DNA of 64,000 nucleotides from Oceanimonas sp. GK1 (lineage in GTDB: Bacteria; Pseudomonadota; Gammaproteobacteria; Enterobacterales; Aeromonadaceae), in the NCBI RefSeq assembly GCF_000243075.1, contig NC_016745.1, positions 1,567,001 to 1,631,000 of the forward strand, in the 5' to 3' direction. Made by a program: the position numbers and the translations under genes. The notes beneath the pieces are model-generated. The model saw only the letters and a program-made list of their open reading frames with translations. It had not been told where the DNA came from and ran no database searches. Shown one piece after another: positions 40,143 through 51,517 of the stretch. Numbering within the stretch: position 1 is the first letter of the stretch; each line of letters opens with the position of its first letter.

Positions 40143-40502
40143 CAACAGCAAGGCAGGCTGGCTTGCCAGGAAGGCAAGCAGCAGGAAGGCTGACAGGATG
40201 CCCGGCAGTGACGCCGGAACAGGGACAGGAAAGACAGTGCGGGCATGAATGCCGGCAGCCAGGAACGGCAAGGACCCGGTCGGGAAGACCAAGCGGAAAG
40301 GCTCAGGAAGGCCAAGGGATACCTTCAGGAAGAAGCGATTGGCAGCAGGAAGGCGGCCATTCACGGATGATGCAGGGATGACCCCGAGGAAAGCGGGAAG
40401 GGGAAGACTCGGTTTGAGTCGAGTCAGGGAATGCAGGGAGCAATCTGGTTCAGGAACGAGCCGACGACATCAAAAGGGGCAGCCAGTGGCTGCCCCTTTT
40501 CT
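40143..40502 (+). ncRNA. csrB: CsrB-family regulatory RNA
   Basis: About 360 nt without a credible gene, carrying roughly 22 GGA motifs (many AGGA or GGGA, often in short hairpin loops such as GCCAGGAAGGC) and ending in a strong terminator at 40472-40500. CsrB/CsrC/RsmZ RNAs bind many copies of CsrA/RsmA through such motifs and relieve its repression. Length and motif number are those of E. coli CsrB. The 5' end is predicted from the promoter. CsrB and CsrC cannot be told apart by sequence alone. Confidence 0.88.
40472..40502 (+). terminator. Terminator of the CsrB RNA
   Basis: AAAAGGGGCAGCCA (40472-40485) pairs with TGGCTGCCCCTTTT (40487-40500). The symmetric A- and T-runs make it bidirectional, also serving the convergent AstE-like gene. 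Confidence 0.9.
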
Positions 40503-40509
40503 ATTGCGG

Positions 40510-41529
40510 TTACATGGCCGGTGGCTGCACATCCAGCTCGTCGACAAACCGCTCCACGCTGAGCTCTGCCTGCTTGATCTCGTCAAACAGGGCAATATGG
40601 CAGATGGCATCGCCTTCGTTCACCAAGGGCATGGTCAGGCTGCCGATCACGATGCCGCTGCGGGGCGCGATGATGTCGCGGACTTCCGCGCCCAGGGGGG
40701 CGCTGATGGTGCCCAGGCAATCGCCCTTGCGAATGCGCTCCCCGAGCCGCACCTGCAAGTGCAGAAGGCCGTCGTGCTCGGCCCGAATCCAGGTGCTGGT
40801 ACGGGCGATAATGGGCTCGGCCACGGATTTTGTACTGCCGGCCTTGAGCATGCCGAGGCAGCGCATGACCCTGAGCACACCGCGCACGCCGGCCTTGATC
40901 GGCAGGGCGTCAAAGCGCAATGCCTCGCCGGCTTCGTACAGGATCACCGGCACCCCCTGGGCCTCGGCCACCGCCCTGAGCGAGCCGTCGCGAATGCTGG
41001 CATCGAGAATGATGGGAGCGCCAAAGCTTTCCGCCATTTGCCGGGTAACCGGGCAGTCGAGCTGGGCCCGGATCTGGGGCAGGTTGGCCCTGTGAATAGC
41101 ACCGGTATGCAGGTCGATAATGTGGCTGCATTTGCTGACAATTTCATTGACGAAAAAATGGGCCACCCGGGCCCCCAGCGAGCCTTTTTCCGAGCCGGGA
41201 AAGCAGCGGTTGAGATCGCGCCGGTCCGGCAAATAACGGGACTTGTGAATAAAACCGAACACGTTCACCACCGGCACCGCCACCAGGGTGCCTTTCAGCC
41301 GGGCCGGATTGATCCTGCTGAGCACCTGGTTGACCACCTCAATGCCGTTGAGTTCGTCGCCATGAATGGCGGCGCACAACAGCAATACCGGTCCCGGGTG
41401 CTTGCCGTGCACCACTTCCACCGGCACCGTCAGCGGTGACTGGGTATACAGCTGGGCCAGGGCCAGTTGCATGATCTGGCGCCGGCCGGGCGGCACCCGC
41501 TGGCCGGCGAGCTCAAAGGGGGCCCTCAT
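40510..41529 (-). CDS. AstE/aspartoacylase-family zinc deacylase next to rimK
   Basis: A 339-residue member of the succinylglutamate desuccinylase/aspartoacylase (M14-like) family. The zinc site is His56 and Glu59 in IHGDE, with a second His in DLHTG about residue 140; the substrate loop DLNRCFPGS is present. A C-terminal beta domain resembling a biotinyl/barrel-sandwich hybrid follows. Its start codon touches the rimK stop, so the two are co-translated. An action on glutamyl conjugates made by RimK is inference from this link only. Confidence 0.82.
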   Translation of the reverse strand: MRAPFELAGQRVPPGRRQIMQLALAQLYTQSPLTVPVEVVHGKHPGPVLLLCAAIHGDELNGIEVVNQVLSRINPARLKGTLVAVPVVNVFGFIHKSRYLPDRRDLNRCFPGSEKGSLGARVAHFFVNEIVSKCSHIIDLHTGAIHRANLPQIRAQLDCPVTRQMAESFGAPIILDASIRDGSLRAVAEAQGVPVILYEAGEALRFDALPIKAGVRGVLRVMRCLGMLKAGSTKSVAEPIIARTSTWIRAEHDGLLHLQVRLGERIRKGDCLGTISAPLGAEVRDIIAPRSGIVIGSLTMPLVNEGDAICHIALFDEIKQAELSVERFVDELDVQPPAM

Positions 41530-42431
41530 CAGCCGCGCTCCCGGTGGCGGGGTTTACGATGGGCGTGTTTTTCAATGTGCGCAATGATGAGATCCGCCAC
41601 GTCCTTGTCGGTGGCCTTTTCGATGCCTTCCAGCCCGGGGGACGAGTTGACCTCCATCACCAGTGGGCCGCGTTTGGAGCGCAGCAGGTCCACGCCGGCT
41701 ACCTGCAGCCCCATGGCTTTGGCCGAGGCAATGGCGGTTCTGCGCTCCTCGGGGGTAATGCGGACCAGCCTGGCTTCACCGCCCCGGTGCAGGTTGGAGC
41801 GAAACTCACCCTCCTGGGCCTGGCGCTTCATGGCGGCGATCACCCTATCCCCCAGCACAAAGCAGCGAATGTCGGCGCCGCCGGCTTCTTCGATGAATTC
41901 CTGCACCATGATATTGGCCTTGAGTCCCATAAAGGCCTCCAGCACGCTTTCCGCCGCCTTGCGGGTTTCCGCCAGCACCACGCCAATCCCCTGGGTCCCT
42001 TCCAGCAGCTTGATCACCAGGGGGGCGCCACCCACCATGCGAATAAGATCGGGCACGTCGTCGGGCTTGTTGGCAAAACCGGTGATCGGCATGCCCACGC
42101 CGTGGCCCGACAGCACCTGCAGCGAGCGCAGCTTGTCCCGGGAGCGACTGATGGCGGCGGAATGGTTGAGGGTGTAGCAGCCCATCATTTCGAACTGGCG
42201 CAGCACGGCGGTGCCGTAAAAGGTCACGGAGGCACCGATGCGGGGAATAATGGCGTCGAAGTGCTCCAGATCCTGACCTTTATAATGAATGGACGGCTTG
42301 TTGTCGTTGATGTTCATGTAACAACGCAGGGCGTCGATAATGCTGACCTCGTGGCCCCGGGCCTCGGCGGCTTCGCGCAGACGGCGGGTGGAGTACAATG
42401 AGGGATTACGGGAAAGAATGGCAATTTTCAT
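41529..42431 (-). CDS. rimK: Ribosomal protein S6--L-glutamate ligase RimK
   Basis: ATP-grasp ligase that adds glutamates to the C-terminus of ribosomal protein S6. The protein is 300 residues, the E. coli length. It has the N-terminal [18 protein letters not shown], the ATP-grasp core ([36 protein letters not shown]) and the metal-binding [14 protein letters not shown]. It is upstream of the AstE-like gene in one operon. Confidence 0.96.
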   Translation of the reverse strand: MKIAILSRNPSLYSTRRLREAAEARGHEVSIIDALRCYMNINDNKPSIHYKGQDLEHFDAIIPRIGASVTFYGTAVLRQFEMMGCYTLNHSAAISRSRDKLRSLQVLSGHGVGMPITGFANKPDDVPDLIRMVGGAPLVIKLLEGTQGIGVVLAETRKAAESVLEAFMGLKANIMVQEFIEEAGGADIRCFVLGDRVIAAMKRQAQEGEFRSNLHRGGEARLVRITPEERRTAIASAKAMGLQVAGVDLLRSKRGPLVMEVNSSPGLEGIEKATDKDVADLIIAHIEKHAHRKPRHRERG

Positions 42432-42685
42432 GGGGACTGGCGGTTCTCTTCGGTTGCTGGGCTCGGGGCCAAATTCGGCCCACTATCTACGCGATTATGA
42501 CCACCGGCGCCAGCGAGAAAAACCGCGGCTGGCCTGAAAATATTTTTCGTTGACCGGTCGCCGGACACCACGCGCACCGGCGTTTTTTGCCCGGACTCAA
42601 ACCATGAACCATAATGTAGTCCCAATTTGTTGATATCCCAAACAATCTAATCCGGGTGCCCACCCGGGAAACACGAGGAGGAGCC
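42432..42685. other. Intergenic region between divergent rimK and acnA
   Basis: 254 bp with no gene visible. It must hold both promoters. I see no promoter that I would defend on either strand, only the strong ribosome site GAGGAGGAG just before acnA. Confidence 0.5.
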
Positions 42686-45391
<2,706 letters not shown>

Positions 45392-45460
45392 AACTCAGCA
45401 GCTTGAAGCTCGGAGCGGTACTGCTTGGTTGGCCAGTGCACTAGCGTCGGTCAAAGCGCA

Positions 45461-45539
45461 CTGCTTCTCCGGCACGCCGTGAATACTTCCATGTAGGCTC
45501 CGCTGCGCCATCCATGGCGCAGAGGGCACGGCGAAGCAG
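45461..45539. repeat. Short ERIC-like palindromic repeat
   Basis: Outer arms CTGCTT...CCG and CGG...GAAGCAG enclose a central perfect palindrome CTGCGCCAT-CC-ATGGCGCAG (45503-45522). It is about 79 bp, shorter than the neighbouring copy, and reads in the opposite sense. It is one of two repeats in the acnA-modE gap, which holds no gene. Confidence 0.7.
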
Positions 45540-45605
45540 ACACCCTTTGCCCTCCTTTGGACACTCGCTGCTGACTGACCACATTCAGACAGCGTCGAGG
45601 TTGGG

Positions 45606-45720
45606 CGAAGCAGCAGTGGGGATTGTGAAGCCGACCATAAAGTGCCATGGATGGCACTTTCGAGCGTTACATGGAGGTACTTGAAGCGTGTCGGCGGAGT
45701 GTAACCGCACTGATGCTTCG
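45606..45720. repeat. ERIC-like palindromic repeat, intact copy
   Basis: 115 bp with ends CGAAGCA and TGCTTCG in inverted orientation and a central palindrome AAAGTGCCAT-GG-ATGGCACTTT. The right half includes CGAGCGTTACATGGAGGTAC and TTGAAGCGTG, resembling the ERIC core. It serves as the reference for the interrupted copy near 26.7/29.4 kb. Confidence 0.85.
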
Positions 45721-45744
45721 CATTGCTTGCCTCCCGCTTTCAGT

Positions 45745-46524
45745 TCAGGTTTCCAGCGTGGCCAGGATGACTTGATCCGGCGCAAAGCAGGCCAGGGCCC
45801 GCTCGCCGCAGGCGGGGACCGGCTCGTGCACCGGGCGCAGGGCGCAAATGTCGCCGCCCTGATCCAGCGCCAGGGTGACTTCGTTAAACTGGTTGCCGGT
45901 CACGACTCCGGAGACGGTACCGGCCAGGCCATTGCACGAAGCCTGCTCCATGGTGACAGGCACAACGGTGACCCAGGGCGCCTTGATCAGCGTCAGCACC
46001 TCTTTGCCCGGCGCCAGCCCCAGCCGCCGGCAGCTGCGTTCGGTAATGTCTGCCACAATGGATGCTCCTCCCTCCAGCACCAGGCTGACCTGATGACTGA
46101 GATCGTGTGCGCTCAGCTGCTGCACATGAGCAAAAAACTGGTTGCGGGCACTGGTTTGCAGGCCAAAGCGGGAGACCACCGCCAGCAGGCTGTCGAGGGA
46201 TGCCGACTCGTCCTGCAGGGCGTCCACTGCCATGCGTTCAATGCGGCCCAGCAGGCCATAGATTTTCAGTATGCGTTCTCCATAACCGGTCAGGCGGGCA
46301 CCGCCGCCGCCCTTGCCACCGGTTTCGCTGGTCACCAGGGGCTGGCCGGCCAGCTCGTTCATGTCCTTGACCGCGTCCCAGGCCGACTTGTAGCTGATGC
46401 CCGCCGCCTGAGCGCCCCGGCTGATGGAGCCCTGGGCGTGAATGCATTCCAGCAGACGTACGCGCTTGGGGGAAATAAACAGGCGGCCCTGTTGTTGCAG
46501 GCTCAGCAGTATGTCCAGTTCCAC
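45745..46524 (-). CDS. modE: Molybdate-responsive transcriptional regulator ModE
   Basis: Represses molybdate transport when molybdate is bound. The protein is 259 residues from a GTG at 46524, chosen because GCGAGGA precedes it; an open frame extends further but covers the operator. The N-terminal winged helix (SISRGAQAAGISYKSAWDAV) binds DNA, and two C-terminal MOP domains (QFFAHVQQL; TSARNQF) bind molybdate. It is divergent from modABC. Confidence 0.95.
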   Translation of the reverse strand: MELDILLSLQQQGRLFISPKRVRLLECIHAQGSISRGAQAAGISYKSAWDAVKDMNELAGQPLVTSETGGKGGGGARLTGYGERILKIYGLLGRIERMAVDALQDESASLDSLLAVVSRFGLQTSARNQFFAHVQQLSAHDLSHQVSLVLEGGASIVADITERSCRRLGLAPGKEVLTLIKAPWVTVVPVTMEQASCNGLAGTVSGVVTGNQFNEVTLALDQGGDICALRPVHEPVPACGERALACFAPDQVILATLET

Positions 46525-46589
46525 GTTGGTCCTCGCAGGGTTAGCAGGGCTGAGCGAGCATGATACGTCAATTTCGTTGTATGTTTTAT

Positions 46590-46633
46590 TATATAGCGAT
46601 ACATTTATCGCTATATACATGACTATACAACCA
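46590..46633. promoter_or_regulatory. ModE operator region
   Basis: TATATAGCGAT (46590-46600) and ATCGCTATATA (46607-46617) are a perfect 11-bp inverted repeat with a 6-bp spacer; both half-sites equal the ModE half-site. The right one is followed after CATGAC by TATACAACC, giving the usual inward ATCGCTATATA-N6-TATA arrangement for modABC. The left one may belong to a second operator for modE. Confidence 0.8.
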
Positions 46634-46646
46634 AGGGGAATGCGTG

Positions 46647-47402
46647 ATGTCCAAGTGTTACCGTGCCGCTTTACTGTTGTGTGCCCTGGGCGTGACCACG
46701 CCTACCCTTGCCGATGAGGTCAAGGTGGCGGTGGCCGCCAACTTTCTCGATGTGATCACCACTCTGGCCGGGCAGTTTGAGCAGCAAACCGGCCATACTG
46801 TGCTGGTGTCTTCCGGCTCCACCGGCAAGCTGTACGCCCAGATAAAAAACGGCGCCCCCTTTGATGTGTTTTTTGCCGCCGACGACCAGCGCCCCGAACT
46901 GCTGGAGCAGCAAGAGGCCATCGTGCCCGGCAGCCGCTTTACCTACGCCCTGGGTACCCTGGTGCTGTGGAGTCCCGATAAACAGTTGATTGATGACGAG
47001 CTGACCGTACTGAAAAACGGCGACTTCCGTTTTCTGGCCATCGCCAATCCGGCCACTGCCCCTTATGGCCGTGCCGCTCAGGAGGTGCTCACCGGCATGG
47101 GGCTGTGGCAGGGCGTTGACCGGAAAATGGTGCGGGGAGAAAACATCGGCCAGACCTACCAGTACGTATACAGCCGCAATGCCGAGCTGGGGTTTGTTGC
47201 CAAGTCCCAGGTGTTCAGCCAGGGGGAATACGCTCCTGGCTCCTGGTGGGAAGTGCCTGCCGAGCAGTATGCGCCCATTGTGCAGCAGGCGGTGCAACTG
47301 AAGGAGGCGCCGGCGGCGAAGGCATTGCTGGAATATGTACGTTCGCCCGAGGGCCTGGCGGTGATCCGCGCCTACGGCTACGGCATCGAACAGGCGCAAT
47401 AA
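46647..47402 (+). CDS. modA: Molybdate ABC transporter substrate-binding protein ModA
   Basis: Periplasmic molybdate-binding protein. The protein is 251 residues from ATG 46647 (a GTG lies one codon before). The signal peptide ends TLA-DEV near residue 23. Binding loops VAANF, SSGSTGKLYAQI and NPATAPYGRAA are present. It is the first gene of modABC, and the modB ATG follows the stop directly. Confidence 0.97.
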   Translation: MSKCYRAALLLCALGVTTPTLADEVKVAVAANFLDVITTLAGQFEQQTGHTVLVSSGSTGKLYAQIKNGAPFDVFFAADDQRPELLEQQEAIVPGSRFTYALGTLVLWSPDKQLIDDELTVLKNGDFRFLAIANPATAPYGRAAQEVLTGMGLWQGVDRKMVRGENIGQTYQYVYSRNAELGFVAKSQVFSQGEYAPGSWWEVPAEQYAPIVQQAVQLKEAPAAKALLEYVRSPEGLAVIRAYGYGIEQAQ

Positions 47403-48083
47403 ATGCTGGCGTCCGAGGATATCACTGCCCTTGGCCTGACCCTGCGGCTGGCGGGGGTCACCGTGCTGGTGCTGCTGGCAGTGGGCACTCCCCTTGCCTG
47501 GTGGCTGAGCCAGACTCAGAGCCGTTGCAAGACCATGGTGGAAGCGGTGGTGGCCCTGCCGCTGGTGCTGCCGCCCACGGTGCTGGGGTTTTACCTGCTG
47601 CTGGCGCTGGGCCCGCATGGCGTTATCGGCGGCCTGTCCCGGGCCCTGGGCGGCGAGAGTCTCGCCTTTACCTTTACCGGCCTGGTGATCGGCTCGGCGT
47701 TTTATTCGCTGCCCTTTGTGGTACAGCCGCTACAAGGTGCCTTTGAGGCCATGGGGCGGCGTCCACTGGAGGTGGCGGCCACCCTGGGCGCCTCGCCCCT
47801 GAACCGGTTTGTTACCGTGGCGGTGCCCCTGGCCCGGCGGGGTTTTCTCACTGCCATCGTACTTGGCTTTGCCCATACCCTGGGGGAGTTTGGCGTGGTG
47901 CTGATGCTGGGGGGCAATATTCCCGGTGCCACCCAGGTGATCTCCATCGCCATTTATGACCATGTGGAAATGCTGCAATACGGCCAGGCACACATGCTGT
48001 CGGCACTGCTGCTGGTGCTGTCGTTCAGCATTCTGCTGGCGGTGTACCTGCTTAACCGGCGATTTTCGGTGGTGCACCCATGA
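47403..48083 (+). CDS. modB: Molybdate ABC transporter permease ModB
   Basis: A 226-residue inner-membrane permease with about five hydrophobic helices. The EAA loop, which contacts ModC, reads EAMGRRPLEVAATLGASPLNRF. It overlaps modC by 4 nt. Confidence 0.97.
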   Translation: MLASEDITALGLTLRLAGVTVLVLLAVGTPLAWWLSQTQSRCKTMVEAVVALPLVLPPTVLGFYLLLALGPHGVIGGLSRALGGESLAFTFTGLVIGSAFYSLPFVVQPLQGAFEAMGRRPLEVAATLGASPLNRFVTVAVPLARRGFLTAIVLGFAHTLGEFGVVLMLGGNIPGATQVISIAIYDHVEMLQYGQAHMLSALLLVLSFSILLAVYLLNRRFSVVHP

Positions 48084-49129
48084 TAAAGGCCCGTTTTCAG
48101 CTGGAACGACCGGGATTTCGCCTTGATGCCGCCTTTGAGCAGCCCGCTCATGGCGTGACCGCTCTGTTTGGCCGCTCGGGCTGCGGCAAAACCACCCTGC
48201 TGCGCTGTCTGGCGGGGCTGGAGCGGGCCGAGGGGGAACTGTGGCTGGGTGAGCACAACCTGCACGGGCTGCCGGTACACCGGCGCCGTTTTGGCTATGT
48301 ATTTCAGGAAGCCAGCCTGTTCCCCCATCTGTCGGTGCGCGACAACCTGCGTTATGGCTGGCGCAGATTGCCCAAGGGGCAGAAAAGGCCGGACTTTCAT
48401 GAAATCGTGGGTTGGCTGGGGCTGGAGCCGCTGCTGGCGCAAAGTGCAATATCCTTGTCCGGCGGACAGCGTCAGCGGGTGGCCATCGGCCGGGCGCTGC
48501 TGGCGGCGCCACGGCTGCTGCTGCTCGACGAGCCGCTGTCGGCCCTCGACACTCAGGCCAAGCGCGAGATCCTGCCCTGGATTGAAGGGCTGGCGGCCCG
48601 GGCGGAGGTGCCGGTGTTTTACGTGACCCACGCGCCGGAGGAGGTGGAGCGGCTGGCGGATCGGGTGATCTTTATGACCCAGGGCCGCACCACCCGCATG
48701 GAAGCCCTGCAGCAGGCCATGGCCCGGCCCGATTCGCCGTTGTTCGTGGAGCAGGGGGCGGCCAGCATGCTGGAAGGGGAGCTGGGCGCCGAGCTCGCCG
48801 ATGGCCGCACGCCTTTTACCTTCAACGAGCAGATCCTGTGGCTGGTGCATGCCCGCCGGCCGGGCGGCGAACGGGTGCGGGTGCGCATACAGGCCTCGGA
48901 CGTGAGCCTGGCGCTGGCGCCGGTGAAGGGGGTATCGATTCTGAACCAGCTGCCGATGCGGCTGACGGCGCTCCATGCAGAGGAGGAAGGCCGGGTGCTG
49001 GTGGCCGGTGAGCTCAAGGGTGGTCAGCGGCTGCTGGCGGAGGTGTCCGCCTGGTCGGCGGAGCAGCTCGGGTTGCATCAGGGCATGGTGTGTTATGCCC
49101 TGATCAAGGCGGTAGCGTTGGTGAATTGA
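48080..49129 (+). CDS. modC: Molybdate ABC transporter ATP-binding protein ModC
   Basis: A 349-residue ATPase of the molybdate importer. Walker A is GRSGCGKTT, the Q-loop is FGYVFQEASLFPH, the ABC signature is LSGGQRQRVAIGRALL, and Walker B is LLLLDEPLSALD. A C-terminal MOP/TOBE domain (VRVRIQASDVSLAL) can bind molybdate. It ends two bases before the convergent rpiA gene ends. Confidence 0.97.
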   Translation: MIKARFQLERPGFRLDAAFEQPAHGVTALFGRSGCGKTTLLRCLAGLERAEGELWLGEHNLHGLPVHRRRFGYVFQEASLFPHLSVRDNLRYGWRRLPKGQKRPDFHEIVGWLGLEPLLAQSAISLSGGQRQRVAIGRALLAAPRLLLLDEPLSALDTQAKREILPWIEGLAARAEVPVFYVTHAPEEVERLADRVIFMTQGRTTRMEALQQAMARPDSPLFVEQGAASMLEGELGAELADGRTPFTFNEQILWLVHARRPGGERVRVRIQASDVSLALAPVKGVSILNQLPMRLTALHAEEEGRVLVAGELKGGQRLLAEVSAWSAEQLGLHQGMVCYALIKAVALVN

Positions 49130-49131
49130 GG

Positions 49132-49791
49132 TTAAACGCCCTTGCGCACCACGCCCTCGGGGGTGCCGATCAGCAGCACATCGGCACCGCGGTTGGCAAA
49201 GAGGCCGTTGGTCACTACGCCCACAATGGCGTTGATGCGGGCTTCCAAGGCTTTGGGCTCGGTGATGCTCAGGCCATGCACATCCAGAATGTGGTTGCCG
49301 TTGTCGGTGACCACAGCTTCCCGGTAGACCGGCTGGCCGCCGAGCTTGGTCAGCTCCCGGGCCACGTATTCCCGGGCCATGGGGATCACTTCCACCGGCA
49401 GCGGGAAGGCGCCCAGCACCTCCACGGTTTTGCTGCCATCGACGATGCACACGAACTTGTCGGCCACGGCGGCGACGATCTTTTCCCGGGTGAGGGCCGC
49501 GCCGCCGCCCTTGATCATGGCCATGGCGCCGTCGATTTCATCGGCGCCATCCACATAGACGTTGAGTTCGCTGATGTCGTTGAGATCAAACACCGGAATA
49601 CCCAATTCCTTCAGGCGGGCGGTGGAGGCCTCGGAACTGGATACGGCCCCCTTGATCTGGTCCTTGATGGAGCCAAGGGCGTCGATAAAGTGATTGACGG
49701 TGGATCCGGTGCCCACGCCAACAATGCTGCCCGGGGTCACGAACTCCAGCGCCGCCCAGCCGGCGGCCTTTTTCATTTCGTCTTGTGTCAT
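49132..49791 (-). CDS. rpiA: Ribose-5-phosphate isomerase A
   Basis: Interconverts ribose-5-phosphate and ribulose-5-phosphate in the pentose phosphate pathway. The protein is 219 residues, the E. coli length, from ATG 49791 ([17 protein letters not shown]). The phosphate loop [19 protein letters not shown], the catalytic DGADEID and [11 protein letters not shown] are all present. The gap after its start contains an ERIC-like repeat. Confidence 0.97.
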   Translation of the reverse strand: MTQDEMKKAAGWAALEFVTPGSIVGVGTGSTVNHFIDALGSIKDQIKGAVSSSEASTARLKELGIPVFDLNDISELNVYVDGADEIDGAMAMIKGGGAALTREKIVAAVADKFVCIVDGSKTVEVLGAFPLPVEVIPMAREYVARELTKLGGQPVYREAVVTDNGNHILDVHGLSITEPKALEARINAIVGVVTNGLFANRGADVLLIGTPEGVVRKGV

Positions 49792-49848
49792 GGCTGTGCT
49801 GTTCTCCTGCAAAAGTGCGGCGCATTATAGCAAAGCCGGCCCCTGAGA

Positions 49849-49960
49849 ACACCGCAGCCGGGTTACCTCCTTCGACACGCTTCAAGCACATCCATGTGTC
49901 GCTCGGCAAATGCCATCCATGGCATTTGACGGTCGAATACGGTAATCCCGCCTGCGGTGT
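49849..49960. repeat. ERIC-like palindromic repeat, third locus
   Basis: 112 bp with terminal inverted repeats ACACCGCAG and CTGCGGTGT, and a central palindrome AAATGCCAT-CC-ATGGCATTT (49908-49927). It is inverted relative to the copy at 45606, with the same core (CACGCTTCAAGCACATCCAT). It fills most of the gap between rpiA and fau. Confidence 0.82.
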
Positions 49961-49983
49961 CTTGGTTAAGGAGGCCTAGAGCC

Positions 49984-50562
49984 TCACCAGCGCCAGTGCC
50001 GCCCCGGCGTCAGTAACTCGGGCAGGGGCACGTCCCAGTGGTCGGTGGGGATCTCGGGCAGTTGCTGGCAATCGTGGGCCAGCCCCACCGGCCGCGGGCC
50101 TGAGCCCCGGTGCCAGCCGGCCAGGGTACGGTCATAAAAGCCGCCGCCCATGCCGATGCGGTTGCCGGTGGCATCAAAGGCCACCAGGGGCGTGTAGATC
50201 ACCTCCAGCTCCTGTTTGGGCAGCAGCAGGCGAATGTCGAGGCGGGGCTCGGGAATGCCAAAGCGGTTGGCAATGAGGCGTGAGTCGGGATCATAGCGCA
50301 AAAACATCAGGTGCCCGGGGCTGAAATGATGCAACACCGGCAGGTAGACCTGGGCACCCCGGGACCAGTACCAGTCGATCAGCGGGTGCGGATCCAGCTC
50401 GCCGTCATTGGCAAGGTACAGGGCCACCTTGCTGGCCTGGGCCAGGTGGGGGGTGTCGGCCACCCGGGTGGCAATGGCGTGGGCGGCGGCCTGCTGCTCG
50501 GCGAGCGTCAGCCGGCGGCGGGCTTCTCTTATCTGCTGGCGAATGCGGTGTCGTTCGGTCAT
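49984..50562 (-). CDS. fau: 5-formyltetrahydrofolate cyclo-ligase
   Basis: Converts 5-formyl-THF to 5,10-methenyl-THF (YgfA/Fau). The protein is 192 residues. The N-terminal basic region RQQIREARRRLT is usual, and the C-terminal GNRIGMGGGFYDRTL motif binds nucleotide and substrate. It is downstream of 6S RNA as in E. coli, but a DUF2132 gene lies between them. Confidence 0.95.
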   Translation of the reverse strand: MTERHRIRQQIREARRRLTLAEQQAAAHAIATRVADTPHLAQASKVALYLANDGELDPHPLIDWYWSRGAQVYLPVLHHFSPGHLMFLRYDPDSRLIANRFGIPEPRLDIRLLLPKQELEVIYTPLVAFDATGNRIGMGGGFYDRTLAGWHRGSGPRPVGLAHDCQQLPEIPTDHWDVPLPELLTPGRHWRW

Positions 50563-50625
50563 GGTTCATTCCGTTGAAAGCGAGCATGCGCCGAGCTTAT
50601 GTCCAATGCCGGGGCCTGCCAAGGG

Positions 50626-50859
50626 TCAGCGGTGCCAGGGTCCGTTTTTGAGACGCAGGTACAGCGCTTCCACCTGGGTGCGGGCCCAGGGCGTGCGGCG
50701 CAGGAATTTCAGGCTCGACTTGATGCTGGGATCGTTTTTGAAACAGTTGATGTTGACCCGGCGGGCCAGCTCTTCCCAGCCGTATTGCTTCACCAGCTCG
50801 GTAAGCAGGGCTTCAAGGGTGATGCCGTGCAGGGGATTGTTGGGTTGCTGCTGGGTCAT
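50626..50859 (-). CDS. VF530/DUF2132-family DNA-binding-like protein
   Basis: A 77-residue protein from ATG 50859 ([19 protein letters not shown]), in the DUF2132/VF530 family of small helical proteins of unknown function. Conserved residues include [19 protein letters not shown], then [20 protein letters not shown]. The upstream part of the frame overlaps the 6S RNA and is not counted. It sits between ssrS and fau. Confidence 0.85.
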   Translation of the reverse strand: MTQQQPNNPLHGITLEALLTELVKQYGWEELARRVNINCFKNDPSIKSSLKFLRRTPWARTQVEALYLRLKNGPWHR

Positions 50860-50883
50860 GAAAGTGCCCGAAGAAGGAATGGG

Positions 50884-51057
50884 TCCCCAGGGTGCCGTTG
50901 CGAGTGTTAGTCCTTGAACCCGTCGGTTCAAGGCGGAAGCCCGGTACCCACCGCAGGCGTCTCGGTCGAGGCCGAGCATGCTCAATAGCGAGCAACGCGG
51001 GATTCCTGTGCTGTTGATATCGGCTCAGGGACGCCACTCACGGACGAACACCCCAGG
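50884..51057 (-). ncRNA. ssrS: 6S RNA
   Basis: On the minus strand the sequence has the 6S hallmarks: a closing stem of CCCTGGGGTGTTCG with GCACCCTGGGG, the conserved GTCCCTGAGCCGATAT, the central GAGCATGCTCGG, and GCCTTGAACCGACGGGTTCA with AAGGACT after it. It mimics an open promoter and sequesters sigma-70 RNA polymerase in stationary phase. It lies between zapA and fau, its conserved place. The ends are good to a few bases. Confidence 0.95.
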
Positions 51058-51077
51058 GAAAAACAAATTGTGCGGAC

Positions 51078-51377
51078 TTAGCCGACCTTGCTGGCCAGCG
51101 CGTCTTCAATGGTATGCTGAAGCATCTTGATGCGCTTGTCCATGGCGTCAGCATATTGATGATTCTTGTCCTTTTCAAGCTCCAGCTCATGGCAGACATT
51201 CAGCGCCAGCATAATGGCGATTTGCTCATTGGAGGCGGAGCGGCCGCTGTCCTTGAACTTGCGAATACGTTCGTTGAGCATATCGGCTGCCCGGTGCAAA
51301 GACTCTTCCTGCCCGGCAGGACAGGCCACCTTGTAGGGGCGCCCGAGAATAACGATGTCGATTGCCGCTGTGGTCAT
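51078..51377 (-). CDS. zapA: Cell division protein ZapA
   Basis: A 99-residue Z-ring-associated protein that cross-links FtsZ filaments. ATG 51377 follows GAGGA; the frame extends upstream but is not homologous. The N-terminal IDIVILGRPYKVACPAGQE is typical and the C-terminal half is a coiled coil. It is divergent from ygfB. Confidence 0.95.
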   Translation of the reverse strand: MTTAAIDIVILGRPYKVACPAGQEESLHRAADMLNERIRKFKDSGRSASNEQIAIMLALNVCHELELEKDKNHQYADAMDKRIKMLQHTIEDALASKVG

Positions 51378-51517
51378 GTGGTCCTCAGGTGGCTTGCAAT
51401 GAGCAATGAAAGTCCCGCGAATATATAGTGGGCCATCAGAACTTTCAAGGGGTTGCTGGTCTGCATCAAGGGACGGTGCTAGGATCGGCGGTAATTTCAG
51501 TGCCACCTGTCGAGTAA

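Noticed and set aside
40249-41439. A long plus-strand reading frame over CsrB and the AstE-like gene
   Set aside because: It covers a GGA-rich RNA gene and the antisense of a clear zinc-enzyme gene; the translation resembles no protein.
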